Assembly: GCA_022606425.2 (NCBI GenBank)
Contig: JAHDVF020000021.1
Location: 473,624 to 537,623, forward strand
Direction: 5' to 3'
DNA length: 64,000 nucleotides
Source of the DNA: Lepidostoma basale
Lineage: Eukaryota > Arthropoda > Insecta > Trichoptera > Lepidostomatidae
In this document: positions 11,462 to 21,816 of the stretch, in pieces
How the letters are laid out: every line of letters begins with the position of its first letter
How positions within the stretch are numbered: the stretch's first letter is position 1
Notes under the pieces: model-generated
Seen by the model: the letters and a program-made list of their open reading frames with translations, nothing else
Told to the model about the DNA's origin: nothing
The model's database searches: none
Made by a program: the position numbers and the translations under genes

Positions 11462-12745
11462 TAAGGAGTACGCATTAATTCGTGCGGTTTTCTAAGTGAG
11501 GACGTTACTAATATTATTTCGCGTCGTGTTCATCCGTGACTATATTCATTTGAAAGCTACTGTCATTGCGCGTCTTTTTCAGTATATGTCATTTGGTTGA
11601 AGCGTAAACAACAATTTTTTCTATTCATTTGAAAATGTCGAACTTTGTGCCGGGAAAGTGTTTTTGCGGGGAGTTCTTCTTCATTACTTTAACATGAAGT
11701 AAAAAGCTACCGAAAGTCATCGTATTTTAGTGGAGGTTTATGATGACCATGTTCTAGCTGATCGAACGTGCCAGAAGTGGTTTGCACGGTTTAAACTGGC
11801 AATTTCGACTTAGAAGACGAAGAACGACCCGGACAGCCAAAAAAATTTGAAAATGAAGAATTGGAGGCATTGTTCGATGAAGGCGCGTGCCAAACGCAAG
11901 AAGAACATGTTAAATCATTGGGAGTTGATCAAGCAACCATTTTCAGGCGTTTAAAAGCATAGGGATTCATCCAAAAGCTTGGAAATTAGGTGCCGTATGA
12001 ATTGAAGCCAAGAGACGTCGAACGCCGATTCTGCATGTCGGAAATGTTGCTTGAATGCCACAAAAAGAAGTCATTTTTACATCGGATTGTCACTGGTGAT
12101 GAAAAATGGATTCACTACGATAACCCTAAGCGCAAAAAATCGTATGCGAAGCCCGGCCAACCATAAACATCCACGGCAAAGCCGAATATCCATGGCGCCA
12201 AGGTAATGCTCTATATTTGGTGGGATCACAAGGGTGTGTTGTATTATGAGCTGTTGAAATCGGGTCAGACGATCAAAGGGGACCTCTACCAAACACAATT
12301 GATTCGTTTGAAGAGAGCGATCGCGGAAAAACGCCCAGAATATGCGACTAAACACGAATCCATAATTTTCCATCATGACAACGCTCGGCCACATTTTGCA
12401 AGACCGGTTAAAAACTATTTGGAAAACAGTGGGTGGGAAGTTCTACTTCACCCGCCTTATAGCCCAGACATGGCCCCTTTTGATTACTACTCGTTCAGAT
12501 CAATGAAGAATGCCCTCACCGGAATACGCTTCACTTCAGAACAGGGTATCAAAAATTGGCTCGATTCGTTCTTGGCCACCAAGCCGGAGAAGTTCTTTTG
12601 GGATAGAATCCACAAACTGCCAAAAAGATGGACAAATGTCGTAGCTTTCTATGTACAATACTTTGAACATTGAATGTATAACCATTTTTTCACAATAAAG
12701 CCTTAATTTTCGAAAAAAAACGCACGAATTAATGCATACTCCCAA
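11462..12745 (+). mobile_element. mariner-type transposon, full length but decayed
   Basis: About 1.28 kb, bounded by inverted repeats of about 30 bp (TAAGGAGTACGCATTAATTC at the left; its counterpart TTGGGAGTATGCATTAATTC at the right) and flanked by TA dinucleotides at 11460-11461 and 12746-12747. Contains one transposase reading frame with several stops and shifts. The length and D,D34D signature are those of mariner; the transposase is closest in feel to mauritiana-like elements. An ITR mismatch level of about 5 in 30 and the dead ORF indicate an old insertion. Confidence 0.9.
11635..12673 (+). pseudogene. mariner transposase pseudogene (D,D34D)
   Basis: Starts at ATG 11635 (MSNFVPGK). 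The N-terminal HTH region reads ATESHRILVEVYDD...CQKWFARF and then FDLEDEERPG. The catalytic segments are VTGDEKW (first Asp), HHDNARPH (second Asp) and SPDMAPFDYY (third Asp), with exactly 34 residues between the second and third. Breaks: a stop in the N-terminal segment (near 11709), a small frame change near 11800, TAG at 11960 and 11987, and TAA at 12164. The last part (about 12206-12673) remains open. Encoded enzyme would have been nuclear, cutting its own ITRs; it cannot be made now. Confidence 0.9.
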
Positions 12746-12747
12746 TA

Positions 12748-13010
12748 TATTACAATTTTTTTAAGCTTATTCAATTTCCATTAATTTTCAAAACTTTATA
12801 ACAAAATTTCTAAAAAATTAATAATAAAAAAATCTGTAACAAATCGATGATCTTATTCGAGCGTACTTTTTCAAACCGCTACGATCAAAGAAATAAATTT
12901 CTCGATGCTTCTATCCAAACTAAAAACTTTCGTCTAAGTCAAATATCACGTGAAATGTTTTAAGTTCATACTTTTTATTTACTTCTATGTTCGCCATACT
13001 TTGTGTTGTA
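12748..13010. other. AT-rich non-coding stretch
   Basis: Nothing recognisable. Confidence 0.5.
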
Positions 13011-13070
13011 GATGCTTTATTTGTCTTTTTCTTTTTTTATATACTTTGTATGTACAACACTATTAAAATT

Positions 13071-13120
13071 ACATATCAAACATGTTTCGGATCACCAGTC
13101 CTTCTTCAGTGATACATATT
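13071..13120 (-). ncRNA. Hammerhead-like ribozyme motif, core intact
   Basis: Minus strand: helix I 5' side ATATGTATCA, box CTGAAGA (13103-13109), one unpaired A, helix II GGAC/ATCC, GAAA, helix III palindrome ACATGT, then T and the helix I 3' side TGATATGT. Helix I can form about 9 pairs including two wobbles. One mismatch weakens helix II. The cleavage triplet is GUU, a permitted but slower NUH. This is one of the best-preserved copies. Confidence 0.65.
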
Positions 13121-13261
13121 ATGAAGATACATATTTAAAATATTATAAAATTGTTTACAAAATGATCAATTTTGACAGATGTTTTAAAGATTTATAACAT
13201 CTGTCAAAATTTATCATATTTGTAAACCATTTTAATAATATTTTAAATATGTATCTTTATA

Positions 13262-13310
13262 ATATGTATCACTGAAGGACTGATTGTCCGAAACATGTCT
13301 GATATGTAAT
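13262..13310 (+). ncRNA. Hammerhead-like ribozyme motif, box 1 damaged
   Basis: Helix I is excellent (ATATGTATCA with TGATATGTAA), helix II GGAC/GTCC, GAAA, ACATGT and C17 are intact, giving a GUC triplet. Box 1 has lost residues relative to the partner arm (CTGAAGGAC instead of CTGAAGAAGGAC), so activity is doubtful. Confidence 0.55.
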
Positions 13311-13347
13311 TTTAATAGTGTGGTATATACAAATTATCTACTCGTAT

Positions 13348-13505
13348 ATAACTAACTAACTAACCATCACGCCATCTCCCTGAAAGGGTAGGCAGAAAGA
13401 ATGGACTGTCACACTTTTACTGATGCGGCACTCCATCCTTCTCTTTTCGCTCCGCGGGAGACGCGGTGTGATGGGTTGCGAACCTCATCGCCACAAACAT
13501 ACTCA
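13348..13505 (-). repeat. SINE-A copy
   Basis: Same body and LA-like 3' end as the copy at 8480, ending in (CTAA)n at 13350-13363 on the plus strand. It is truncated at its 5' end relative to the copies at 8480 and 43838. It directly abuts the palindrome at 13012. Confidence 0.75.
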
Positions 13506-15132
13506 CATACTAGCACTCGTATATAAAAAAAGTAAAAGAGAAATCTTACTTTTTATTTATGTTATCATAGGGAATGTCACATTGGTAATTCGCGCGATAT
13601 CTAATTACAGTTTCTTTGTTTTTCTTTTTATATTAAACTATGATAAATAACTAGAACATAAGAATATTTTGACTCTTATAATACCCTTCTTGTCTCTAGG
13701 AAATTTTCGTTTCCTTATTTTAAATTCAAATCAATGTCAAACAATATTTTAAAAGTGATATATAACATTTGTTTTTGCTATTTAGACAGATTTCCGCCTG
13801 TGGCCTCAAGTCCTGTAAATGTCATTTGTTATACAGGATATTGCAAATATTATATGTCGAATCGGTTTCCGATTATTTTTGAAGCTGGTATTTAAAAACT
13901 CAACAATAAATTACATCGTCATAGTCGTTAATCTATAGTATATATAAGAATTTTCAGTTCATTTTGGTGCGTTCAGGAGATATAATATTATAATAACCCT
14001 ATAGATTATTTCTACATGATATAATTACCGAAATGTTTTTTAAAGATAATTGAAAATTATGCAATATTATTGAAAATGATAATGAAAATATAGTGATTAT
14101 TTACAGAGTTGTTTACCGTAAAGCAATTAAAATTAGAGTGAAAAATAATGCCTTAATTAAATCTTAATATCAATATCTTAAAATTAACTGTGTATTTCAC
14201 AAAAATACAATGTTTTCTTGATTTTTAATATATTGCTAGGTCATGATCAAAAGGCAAAATTTGGCACTTCCTTAAAATATAATCAAGCTTCTAATAAAAT
14301 ACTAAATACAGAAATGATAATATGTGTATTAAACAATGATAACCATAACAGAGAAAAGTTGTATTTTTATTAAATATTTGCCCATTTGTAAAGTATATCC
14401 ACGTACGGTAAAACAAAAAAACAGTTAAACACATTAAACATTATAATTAACAATGTCATTTATACTAAAAATCTTTAATAATCAGAATCTTTGTAAAAGT
14501 GATCAAAAATTTCTATTGATTTGAAAGTTAGCCATTTATATGGTACGAAATTATTTACTAAAAAAACTAATAAAATGATTGTTTATTATTGTAGTAAAAA
14601 ATACGAGTGTATTTTCCATTTTAAAAATTAATCTGAAACATAATTTACAATGTTGTGCAATATGATAAAACTTTACCAATTTTAATGTTGACTGTAAAAA
14701 TAATGTGTCCACGTAATATTGCCCCACAGCGTATAACATCGAAATAACGTATTGAGGGAAATGCTCTCTATAAATCTGAACATAAAACGAGTATCCCGAA
14801 TGCATAAATTAAAGTGTCGTAACGTTTGATAATAAATTGGCGGCATGACTCATTAGCTGGCTGGACAGACTCCACTTGGGCAATTCTCGGTCCGAATCAC
14901 TCTTGACCCAATTAGACTCCTCCTACATAATTGTCAAAACATATTTACGCGGTTATGCAGAAAACAGCCAGGAAAATTAACACAATTAAATCGCAATATT
15001 ATTTTATAATTGCAGAACAAGGTCGGCTATGCAGTTGTCAATACATCTAATCCAAAGCCGTTATCTTAGGATTATTTTATTTGATTTAACTGTTGTTTTT
15101 CATGAATAAATCTAATTTATATATCGGCCATG
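13506..15132. other. AT-rich non-coding stretch
   Basis: No gene. A GC-richer patch at 14845-14945 (with a CAATTAG site) is single-copy. Confidence 0.45.
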
Positions 15133-15134
15133 TT

Positions 15135-15275
15135 CAAACTCGGAAGAATCGACTTGCATGTGTGACTCGCTGTATGAATGTGGAGGAACCTTTAGAGGTG
15201 TGTCAGGATATAGTACTGTGACGGTCTATGATCTCTGCCTACACTTACGGGGAAACAGCGTGATGGTTTGTTGTT
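15135..15275 (+). pseudogene. LINE family LA, short 3' fragment
   Basis: Encodes remnants of RKNRLACVTRCMNVEE and the terminal SAYTYGETA, then the tail gtgatgg. Strongly diverged compared with the copies at 735 and 15615, so an older insertion. Confidence 0.65.
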
Positions 15276-15612
15276 TAATTAGATGTGCATATTAGTTATC
15301 GTATAAGATCACGTTATTATAATTTATATGATTATTGATATTGGTATCCTTAAAATTTTGAATGCGAAGGACTACGATATACCCAGCTCATATTTGAATT
15401 TTTGATGATTTATTGTTGTTACTATACCATATATTAATGATGGTAGAAGTTAGATGGTAAATAATGAAACTAAATAATTAACTTTTTTAATATGTATATG
15501 ATGTGAAATTAAACTATAATAAATATAAATTATAAAAAAACTTTTTTGCTTTCATTATAGTTAAGGTAATGTTTATCTTGTAACTTTTTTTCTTTGATTA
15601 TCTTGTAACGCT
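15276..15612. other. AT-rich non-coding stretch
   Basis: Nothing recognisable. Confidence 0.5.
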
Positions 15613-15614
15613 TT

Positions 15615-16072
15615 TTACAGAAAAGAGAATAATAAGTAGAATAAATGCAATAGAAGTGAGATCTCTTAGACGAATGTGTGGATACTCTGTGTATGATAGA
15701 GTGTCGAATGAAAATATTAGAAGTGCATGCGGTGCGAATGATGGTGTCATGAACAAAATAATGAAAGGATCATTAAGATGGTTTGGACATATGGAAAGAA
15801 TGAATGAAGAAATAATGGTAAAAAAAATTATACGTTAATGATGTAAATGGAACCAGAAATAGAGGAAGACCGAGGAAAACGTGGCACGATCAAATAAATC
15901 AAATATTGAATGTCAGCCATGTGAGGAGTCAGAGAAATCGACGCGCGTGCATGACACGATGTATGAATGTTGAGGAAGCGAGAGAAATATGTCAGGAAAG
16001 AAAGATGTGGCAGTCCATTCTTTCTGCCTACCCCTTCGGGGAGACGGCGTGATGGTTAGTTAGTTAGTTAGT
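15615..16072 (+). pseudogene. LINE family LA, longest plus-strand 3' fragment
   Basis: Frame begins within INAIEVRSLRRMCGYSVYDR, continues GSLRWFGHMERMNEE, then a +1/-1 break after KKIIR (about 15830), and resumes with GRPRKTWHDQ, RRACMTRCMNVEEAR, and SAYPFGETA with TGA near 16050. Ends in (GTTA)n at 16056-16071. The LRRMCG...DRVSNENIR and RWFGH motifs mark the ORF2 thumb/C-terminal region. One frame break only, so relatively young. Confidence 0.85.
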
Positions 16073-16158
16073 TAGAGAATAATAACTTTTCGTTTACATG
16101 CATAATACTTCATTTTATTAACTATTTAATTGAAACACTGTTATAATATCACAATTGT

Positions 16159-16200
16159 CGCGACAGCTGTTTCGCTAACCAAGCTAGCATCATCAGGTGT
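16159..16200 (-). ncRNA. Hammerhead-like ribozyme motif, core intact (ACAGCUGU type)
   Basis: Minus strand: CAC, CTGATGA, unpaired T, helix II GCTAGC/GTTAGC with loop TTG, GAAA, helix III palindrome ACAGCTGT, C17 (GUC triplet), GCGACA. All core residues are present. Helix I is weak as drawn (only the first pair is clear). Related to the palindrome at 368-582. Confidence 0.65.
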
Positions 16201-16204
16201 ATTT

Positions 16205-16920
16205 TTTTATATTTTCCAATTACGTTTAGTACAAATATACAATTAGAGCAATATTTTGTAGAATTGTGGCTTTGAGTAACATTTAATTTAGTAATAAAAT
16301 ACGTATGGCTGTTTTCTGCATAACAATATTCAAATATTGTCTATTATATTTTGTAAACTCATGTGATTAAATTAAGAGCTTGTCTCATACACAATGGTTT
16401 CCTAAAATTCACTTTCACTCTTACCTAACGGACAACAACGCATGCTGAGATGTTGATCGATTATATTTCAATGTTTTTATTTCACAGGCACGTTTTTTTT
16501 CGAATGGTATTCTACAAGGTCTGGAATAACGCGTACAGGTGTCACGGTGTTTAACGAGAAGGTGTGGTTGAAATATTTTATTATAGGTTCATAAAAAAAT
16601 ACCGGAAGTCAATCATTATAGTGATAGCTTTATTATGTATATTATAATATATTATGGTTCATATCTGTGTTCAGTGTGTATTTATAATATATATTATTAT
16701 GCTGACGTATAGTAAATAAATTGTTAGAAGTGTTTAAAATTTATAAATAATCAAACAATTATAAGAACATTTCGAAGGCATCTTTAACAAGACATAAAAA
16801 AATAATAATAACAAAATTATTTCTATATAGCTTTAGCCCAACGATTGTGAATAAAAAATCAATAATTGAAATTATTAATACAAATACCTCAACAGATTCG
16901 TTGTTGGTGTTGGTTATTGA
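16205..16920. other. AT-rich non-coding stretch
   Basis: Nothing recognisable. Confidence 0.5.
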
Positions 16921-16924
16921 TAAT

Positions 16925-16962
16925 TCACAGCGAGCTGGTGAAACCGGTCAGAACTAGAAAAA
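16925..16962 (+). ncRNA. Partial hammerhead-like motif (ACCGGU type)
   Basis: Only the 3' part is clear: CAGC/GCTG stem, GGTGAAACCGGTC, then cagaactag. Box 1 is not recognisable. Probably a relic of the family at 31138 and 37031. Just beyond, at 17035-17095, another decayed GCCTTAGTAAGGTGAAA element lies on the minus strand. Confidence 0.35.
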
Positions 16963-17194
16963 CAAGTAGAATAAAATTATGTCATAATCATGTTATTCAT
17001 ACATTTTCAAAACATTAATGATAACGTATGGGAATGACGTATTTCACCTTACTAAGGCATTACTAAAAAAGATAATATAGACCTCTTCATTAACATTAAA
17101 TAGTTTAAATAATTAATATTTTTAATTGAAATTTCTTGTTAGACGTTCATTTTAAGTAATGAAAAAAAAAATTATACAAAATTACTTTATTGTG

Positions 17195-17335
17195 TATTTA
17201 TTGTGCTTCCAATTGTGTTTATGTTCGACCGATTTCGGTAGCTTGCTGACGAAACCAAAAGATGGCAGCAAGCTGCCGAAACCGGTCGAACATAAACACA
17301 AGTGGAAGCACACTAAATACATAATAATAAAGAAA
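17195..17335. repeat. Palindromic repeat, ACCGGU-type hammerhead arms
   Basis: Two arms of about 60 bp invert around 17250-17262: (ttattgtgcttcc..gtgtttatgttcgacc) against (ggtcgaacataaacac..ggaagcacactaaa). The same unit occurs at 55505-55665 and as a half at 20880-20950 on the minus strand. Confidence 0.75.
17256..17290 (+). ncRNA. Hammerhead-like motif with altered box 1
   Basis: CAAAAGA (box 1 expected CUGANGA), one unpaired T, perfect helix II GGCAGC/GCTGCC with loop AA, GAAA, helix III palindrome ACCGGT, C17. Box 1 substitutions at two catalytic positions argue against activity; the rest of the architecture is intact. Confidence 0.45.
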
Positions 17336-17339
17336 TTTT

Positions 17340-17796
17340 GTATATATGTTTTTTGTTTTCATTATTTAAATAATTTTCATTTTTTTACACCATTGTTCAA
17401 GAAACAATAATTGAGTGTACTATATTGTTTGACTAAAATTTCAATTTACAATAATTTAAATTAAATTTAAATTATTAGTGGTTGATCGAGTTTTTCACTG
17501 CAAGAAATATAATTAATATCAAATGCGATTAAATAGCATAAAAAATATTAATTAGAATATCAAGTTAAGTATATATCTGCCTGCAGAAAAAAAGTGCAAG
17601 AAATATCTGAGTATTGTAACGGACTACGTACGTGTTTTGAGGTTTTTTGCATAATACGGGCGTATGGGGGTCAGCAGAACCGGACCAGCTGCGCTTCTTA
17701 CTGGACAACTTTCCCTGGTTCTTCATTGCTTCCTCCTCACACCAAACTCACTCTCGTTTGTGGTAAGCGGACAGCTTCTGAGTGTGTCCCAGATGA
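17340..17796. other. AT-rich stretch with a GC-richer segment
   Basis: No assigned gene. Positions about 17655-17790 are GC-richer and single-copy in the window, with a short open frame of unknown meaning. A short repeated sequence (cattgttcaagaaacaataa) at 17391-17410 recurs at 31445 and 42068. Confidence 0.4.
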
Positions 17797-18115
17797 AAAC
17801 AAAAGTTTATGAACTGAAATGTAATGATTTCTCCGCTTTTTATATAGGAAAATTTTTAAATTAAGAATAAAATAGCACATCAGATGTCTCTCTAACAATA
17901 ATTTTTCTGAACTCACAGACCATCTCATCGAAAAAAATCATCTATTAATAAAGACAATGGAGTTGAAATTTTGCATGCTAATCATTGAAATATAACTTTG
18001 AACAGTCTCGAAATTTTAGAAATTAATAAAAAGCATTGAGAAATAAAAAAAATATTGCAAATAATCAAATAAATTTAACATCAAATCCATTATTTGATTT
18101 ACTTCCTTTGTTGTA
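17797..18115 (+). pseudogene. Penelope-like element, GIY-YIG endonuclease remnant
   Basis: The frame reads VYELKCNDFSAFYIGKFLN, matching the GIY-YIG signature (VY, about 10 residues, YIG) of Penelope-like elements. After frame changes the sequence continues with RIK-HIRCLSNNN, FSELTDHLIEKNH and LEILEI-like pieces, as in the rest of that domain. The C-terminal end lies near 18110. Stops and shifts are numerous. The domain would nick target DNA for PLE retrotransposition. It is followed at 18286 by a hammerhead-like motif, consistent with PLE terminal repeats. The same downstream sequence recurs at 30330-30740. Upstream reverse transcriptase is missing. Confidence 0.7.
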
Positions 18116-18285
18116 AGATAATACCTGGACCCCAATAAGAAATTTAAATTATTATTTTTAATCTTTAATTTATTCACAATATTTGTTATAACAAAAGCAT
18201 AAACGTTCTGAAATAAATAATTTTGATATCTGTCAAAACTGACCACAACAAGGATTTTTTTTTAATATTTGCTATATTTATATAA

Positions 18286-18325
18286 TATCACTGATGAAGA
18301 GCTTGTGTGTCCGAAACATGTACGG
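18286..18325 (+). ncRNA. PLE-associated hammerhead-like motif
   Basis: CTGATGA at 18291-18297, unpaired A, imperfect helix II (GAGC..GTCC), GAAA, helix III ACATGT, then A (GUA triplet, cleavable). Helix II has one mismatch and helix I is weak. The 3' flank (aataaagtgtg) resembles other units. Lies 170 bp after the PLE endonuclease remnant. Confidence 0.6.
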
Positions 18326-18329
18326 TTTT

Positions 18330-20080
18330 CAAATTTGATTTTTTAATAAAGTGTGTGTTGTTTAACAAAGTACCTATATATAAAAAAATTAACAGAAACG
18401 AATTCAAATATTTTTTAGTTTAGATTACATTTACTAGATGTGCAATATGAAGGTATTTTTAATTTTAAATAGGCGTTAATACTGTGGAATTCCATAATGC
18501 CGAATTTTTTTATGTAAATACTGTGTTTTCCACATTTGAATGTGTAAATTAAAAAAAAGGTAATCAGTCAATTACCTAAGTTTAAAAAAGGTGTGCAGCA
18601 GTAAATTTAAGAATATTCAGAATAATACTAGTAACACCATTTGTTTATTTTATCTAGATTTAGTGCTAAAACTTAATGAAGATAATTATAACATTTAAGC
18701 AAATTTTATAAATGACTGAATAATGTCGATACATATTTAATATTTATAAATAACTTCGGTTTTCTAGAAATTGTCGCGAAAAAAAATATGATAGCATAAA
18801 CAGCGTTTTATGATTTAACAATTAAAAACATGTTATGTAAATGACACGTCTAGCTTTGATAAAGCATTATCATATGGTTTCTAAAAAAATGAGATTTTAT
18901 AATACCTTAGTAAAGCCAAACATGCTATTCTTGTAAAAGATAATAAAATTTCAAGAACACAATCATTTTCATTCGTATTAATTATGAACAGAGATAATTA
19001 GGAAAAACTTTTACCGTCTTCTTAAATTTCAATTGTTGTCACTTCAGTGGATGAAAACTCTTCAAAAATAATATAACAATTACAAAAAGGCAAGACAAAT
19101 AATATACAGCACCTTAAATTTAACACGTGACAAATTCTTACAATTTTTTACATACCTTAATTTTGATGTATATGGGAGAACCGTCTCTAGAATAGGCCTG
19201 TTCTCACAAAATATCACACAGCTGATGAAAGAAAGTGTAAGACGAGTGAATCATTGTATTCGGGGTCCATCAACGACATCTCGTTAAAACAAAATACAGT
19301 ATTATTGGGAACCAATGCCAACCAATAAAACATTCTAAATTTCACCACCGGTTGAAATAATAAACGTCATCAATCGCCGCGCACGGCATTCCAATTTATC
19401 TATGATTATTAATTTGATTGACTTGATTAACCACTAATAATAAATGTAAATTTGTAATGTGAACGAGTGACCTATTCTTCCCTAACAAGGTATGTGGGTT
19501 TACCAGTGAAAAATTTAATCGCCCAATTACCTATTATAAAGTTCTGGGACATGTTTACAGTTTATTCTGCCATTTAAACCACATAAAACTCGTACTTCAA
19601 TTTGTAGAAACGGGATCTTCAGTACAAAACGTCTTAGCCTTACTTTCCAACTGTGCACATAAAAATGAATGATAATTTTATAATCATAGAAGACCTCAGA
19701 AATTGTCTAGAAAAAGTGAATTATTCTACTAGGTGATTGGACTATGATATTTTTATTACTGTTATTATTATTTTGTTGTAAAGTTCTTTACCTCATTATA
19801 GCGCGAACCAAATCGATTAAATATACATAGAACAACGTAAATAGAAATTAACAGATATCTCTTCGTGCTTTTAATCGTGACCGTATTCACGAATTCGCTA
19901 TAATTGCATCCAAAGAGTTTTATCACTTTTGTCACCTCATTTAAATGTGTATATCCAATTAATATGGTATAATAATAACGGTCTTCAGAACCTTTCCATG
20001 AATAAACAAAACACTCAAACCAAAACACATACCTCTTTATTGCATGGTGATATTTTAATGGTCTTTTAATTTATTGTTAT
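18330..20080. other. AT-rich non-coding stretch
   Basis: No gene. Decayed minus-strand sequences resembling the GCCTTAG-type units occur at 18860-18935. A somewhat GC-richer patch lies at 19190-19420. The 3' end (about 20040-20086) is a good splice-acceptor region for the exon-like block that follows. Confidence 0.4.
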
Positions 20081-20086
20081 CTTTAG

Positions 20087-20193
20087 CGCAGATCTTAACA
20101 GAGGCTACTTCGGCAGCAGTCAGCAAAGATCAGCAAGCAATTCTTCTTTTCGGGGGTCCAGACAAAGCTGTGTGTGCTCCATCTAATCAAAAG
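20087..20193 (+). CDS. Candidate internal coding exon of an unidentified host gene
   Basis: A 107-bp GC-richer block is preceded by a pyrimidine-rich acceptor (tgttatctttag) and followed by a consensus donor (AAG then gtaagt). Frame 3 is open through it: the 35 codons from 20089 read QILTEATSAAVSKD, then QQAILLFGGPDKAV and CAPSNQK, ending in phase 0 at the donor. A second frame (ADLNRGYFGSSQQRS) stops just before the donor. I do not recognise the protein. If real, the gene is on the plus strand and the AT-rich flanks are introns. Alternatively it may be a non-coding exon or chance. Confidence 0.45.
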
Positions 20194-20879
20194 GTAAGTA
20201 ATGATGTGTCTATATTCTCTGCTATTCCCTTCACCTCATATATAATACAGATAAAAACTTTAAAAATATCATTTACAATGAACTTCACTATAACCAATAT
20301 TAATACTCGTATTTTTCCAAATAGTAAAATTATTTTTTGTATACAATATGTTTAATTACTTCCGCTTTCTTAATCATTATATGAATAATCAATATATTTT
20401 TAAGTAATTTTATACACAATTTTTCACAAACTTCAAATCAGTGTATTTACTGGTTTTAATAATGTTTAAAAAAAGCCACTCATGACATAAATAGTGGGGT
20501 ATCAATAATGAGAATCTCTTACGATACCTACTCACATATTAAATCGAATTCATAAAATAAAAAATCGATAAAAATAAAAAATAACAACGGGAAAGCAAGT
20601 AAATACCAAGAACTAGTAAAGATATCAATAGAATATGCTGCAAATCAATCCGTGGTATTGAAACATTTGTAAAAAAAACAATGTAGGCCCACAATGTCAC
20701 AATCGAAATATGTCTGTTGAAAAAAATTAAGTGTTGTGAATATACGAAAAGCAATTATTTTTATTCAAATGGGAATTCAGAACACTAAGTGAAGGCAAAT
20801 ATAGAATAAATACTTTATTGTAATCAATATAAATAATACTAACACAAGTAGTATAATTAGAGTAATGAAAACAAAAAAA
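20194..20879. other. AT-rich stretch, possibly intronic
   Basis: Nothing recognisable. Confidence 0.4.
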
Positions 20880-20950
20880 AGTTGATACAAAATGTCTTTA
20901 TTATTATATATTTAGTGTGCTTCCACTTATGTTTATCGTCGAAAAATGAA
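20880..20950 (-). repeat. Half unit of the ACCGGU-type palindrome
   Basis: On the minus strand: cgataaacataagtggaag, then cacactaaatatataataataaag, the 3' flank of the units at 17195 and 55505. The hammerhead core is absent (interrupted near 20945). Confidence 0.6.
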
Positions 20951-21045
20951 CTTCTACCAAGAAATTTCAATATCAAATATTAGTTTCTTTTTTTCTTTTT
21001 TTATACACTTTGTTTATACAACACTTACATTTAAAAAGTTTAAAT

Positions 21046-21092
21046 TACATAGACATGTTTCAGACAACAAGTCCTTCTTCAGTGATACATAT
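21046..21092 (-). ncRNA. Hammerhead-like ribozyme motif, core intact
   Basis: Minus strand: TATCA, CTGAAGA, unpaired A, helix II GGAC/GTCT (one wobble), GAAA, ACATGT, C17 (GUC triplet), TATGTAAT. All core residues are present. Helix I is shorter than in the 13071 copy because two bases after the cleavage site appear lost. Confidence 0.6.
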
Positions 21093-21230
21093 TATAAAGA
21101 TACATATTTAAAATATTATAAAATTGTTTACATGATCTGACAGACGTCATAAAGATTTCTTTGTAATCTTTATAACATCTGTCAGATCATGTAAACAATT
21201 TTTGTAATATTTTAAATATGTATCTTTATA

Positions 21231-21278
21231 ATATGTATCACTAAAGAAAGACTGGTTGTCCGAAATATGTCTATGTAA
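21231..21278 (+). ncRNA. Hammerhead-like motif, degenerate
   Basis: Mirror copy. Box 1 reads CTAAAGA (G5 changed), an extra base precedes helix II, box 2 is GAAA, helix III is ATATGT. G5 is needed for hammerhead catalysis, so this copy is probably inactive. Confidence 0.45.
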
Positions 21279-21454
21279 TTTTAATTGTTTTAATGTAAGT
21301 GTTGTATAAACAAAGTGTATAATAAAGAAAAAGATAAATAAAGCATCGACAACACAAAGTATGGCGAATAAAGAAGAAAAAATATTAGTAATTAGAGTGT
21401 CTATAAAATTAGATTTATTCATATTAGATTATGACAATGCTTGTACTATCTCGG

Positions 21455-21725
21455 ATGGTAGGTGCATACAATGTATTCCTGTCATCCTTGTTAATGGCCA
21501 AACACTAATAGACAAACCCCTTCTATAACCTCATCCGGGGGCCCGAAGCTAGACTAATGCCGCATCTCCGTCTGATGGTCCAGCCCGCCCCGAGATCCTC
21601 CTCCCGCCTCCCTCATTATCTCATTTTATTATTCAATAATGTAATGGCCGAAGGTGGCCCCGAGCTCAGCGTGATATATTGCCTAATGAAATCTTTCACC
21701 GTTAGCTGATTCATCTTATCTATAT
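21455..21725. other. GC-rich single-copy island
   Basis: About 260 bp, GC-rich (ccgggggcccg, cagcccgccccgag, gtggccccgagctcagcgtg), with no repeat partner in the window and no splice-bounded frame that I can support. Candidate conserved non-coding or regulatory element. Confidence 0.3.
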
Positions 21726-21816
21726 TTACTATGTAGCATATTGTTAGATTATTAAGTATTTGTGTATTATTACGGTAATCTGTAATAGTAAAAAAAAATT
21801 AAATAATGTCTTATCA

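Larger units (their letters stand above)
13012..13330. repeat. Palindromic repeat with paired hammerhead-like motifs (ACAUGU type)
   Basis: Arms of about 130-150 bp are inverted around 13175-13200 (ttttgacagatgttt / aaacatctgtcaaaa). Each arm carries a hammerhead-like motif whose 3' side points outward. A homologous palindrome lies at 20990-21335. The outer flanks (ttaaaattacatat, then aacactatt) are conserved. I infer a dimeric, inverted Penelope-like terminal unit. Confidence 0.75.
20990..21335. repeat. Palindromic repeat with paired hammerhead-like motifs (ACAUGU type)
   Basis: Arms invert around 21145-21170 (catgatctgacagac / gtctgtcagatcatg region). Homologous to 13012-13330 throughout (gatacatattataaagatac and mirror). 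Outer flanks include aacactta and tttgtttata on one side and their complements on the other. Confidence 0.75.

Noticed and set aside
17594..17796. Host exon at the GC-richer segment before the GIY-YIG remnant
   Set aside because: No paired splice sites, and the frame carries no recognisable domain before entering the Penelope sequence.
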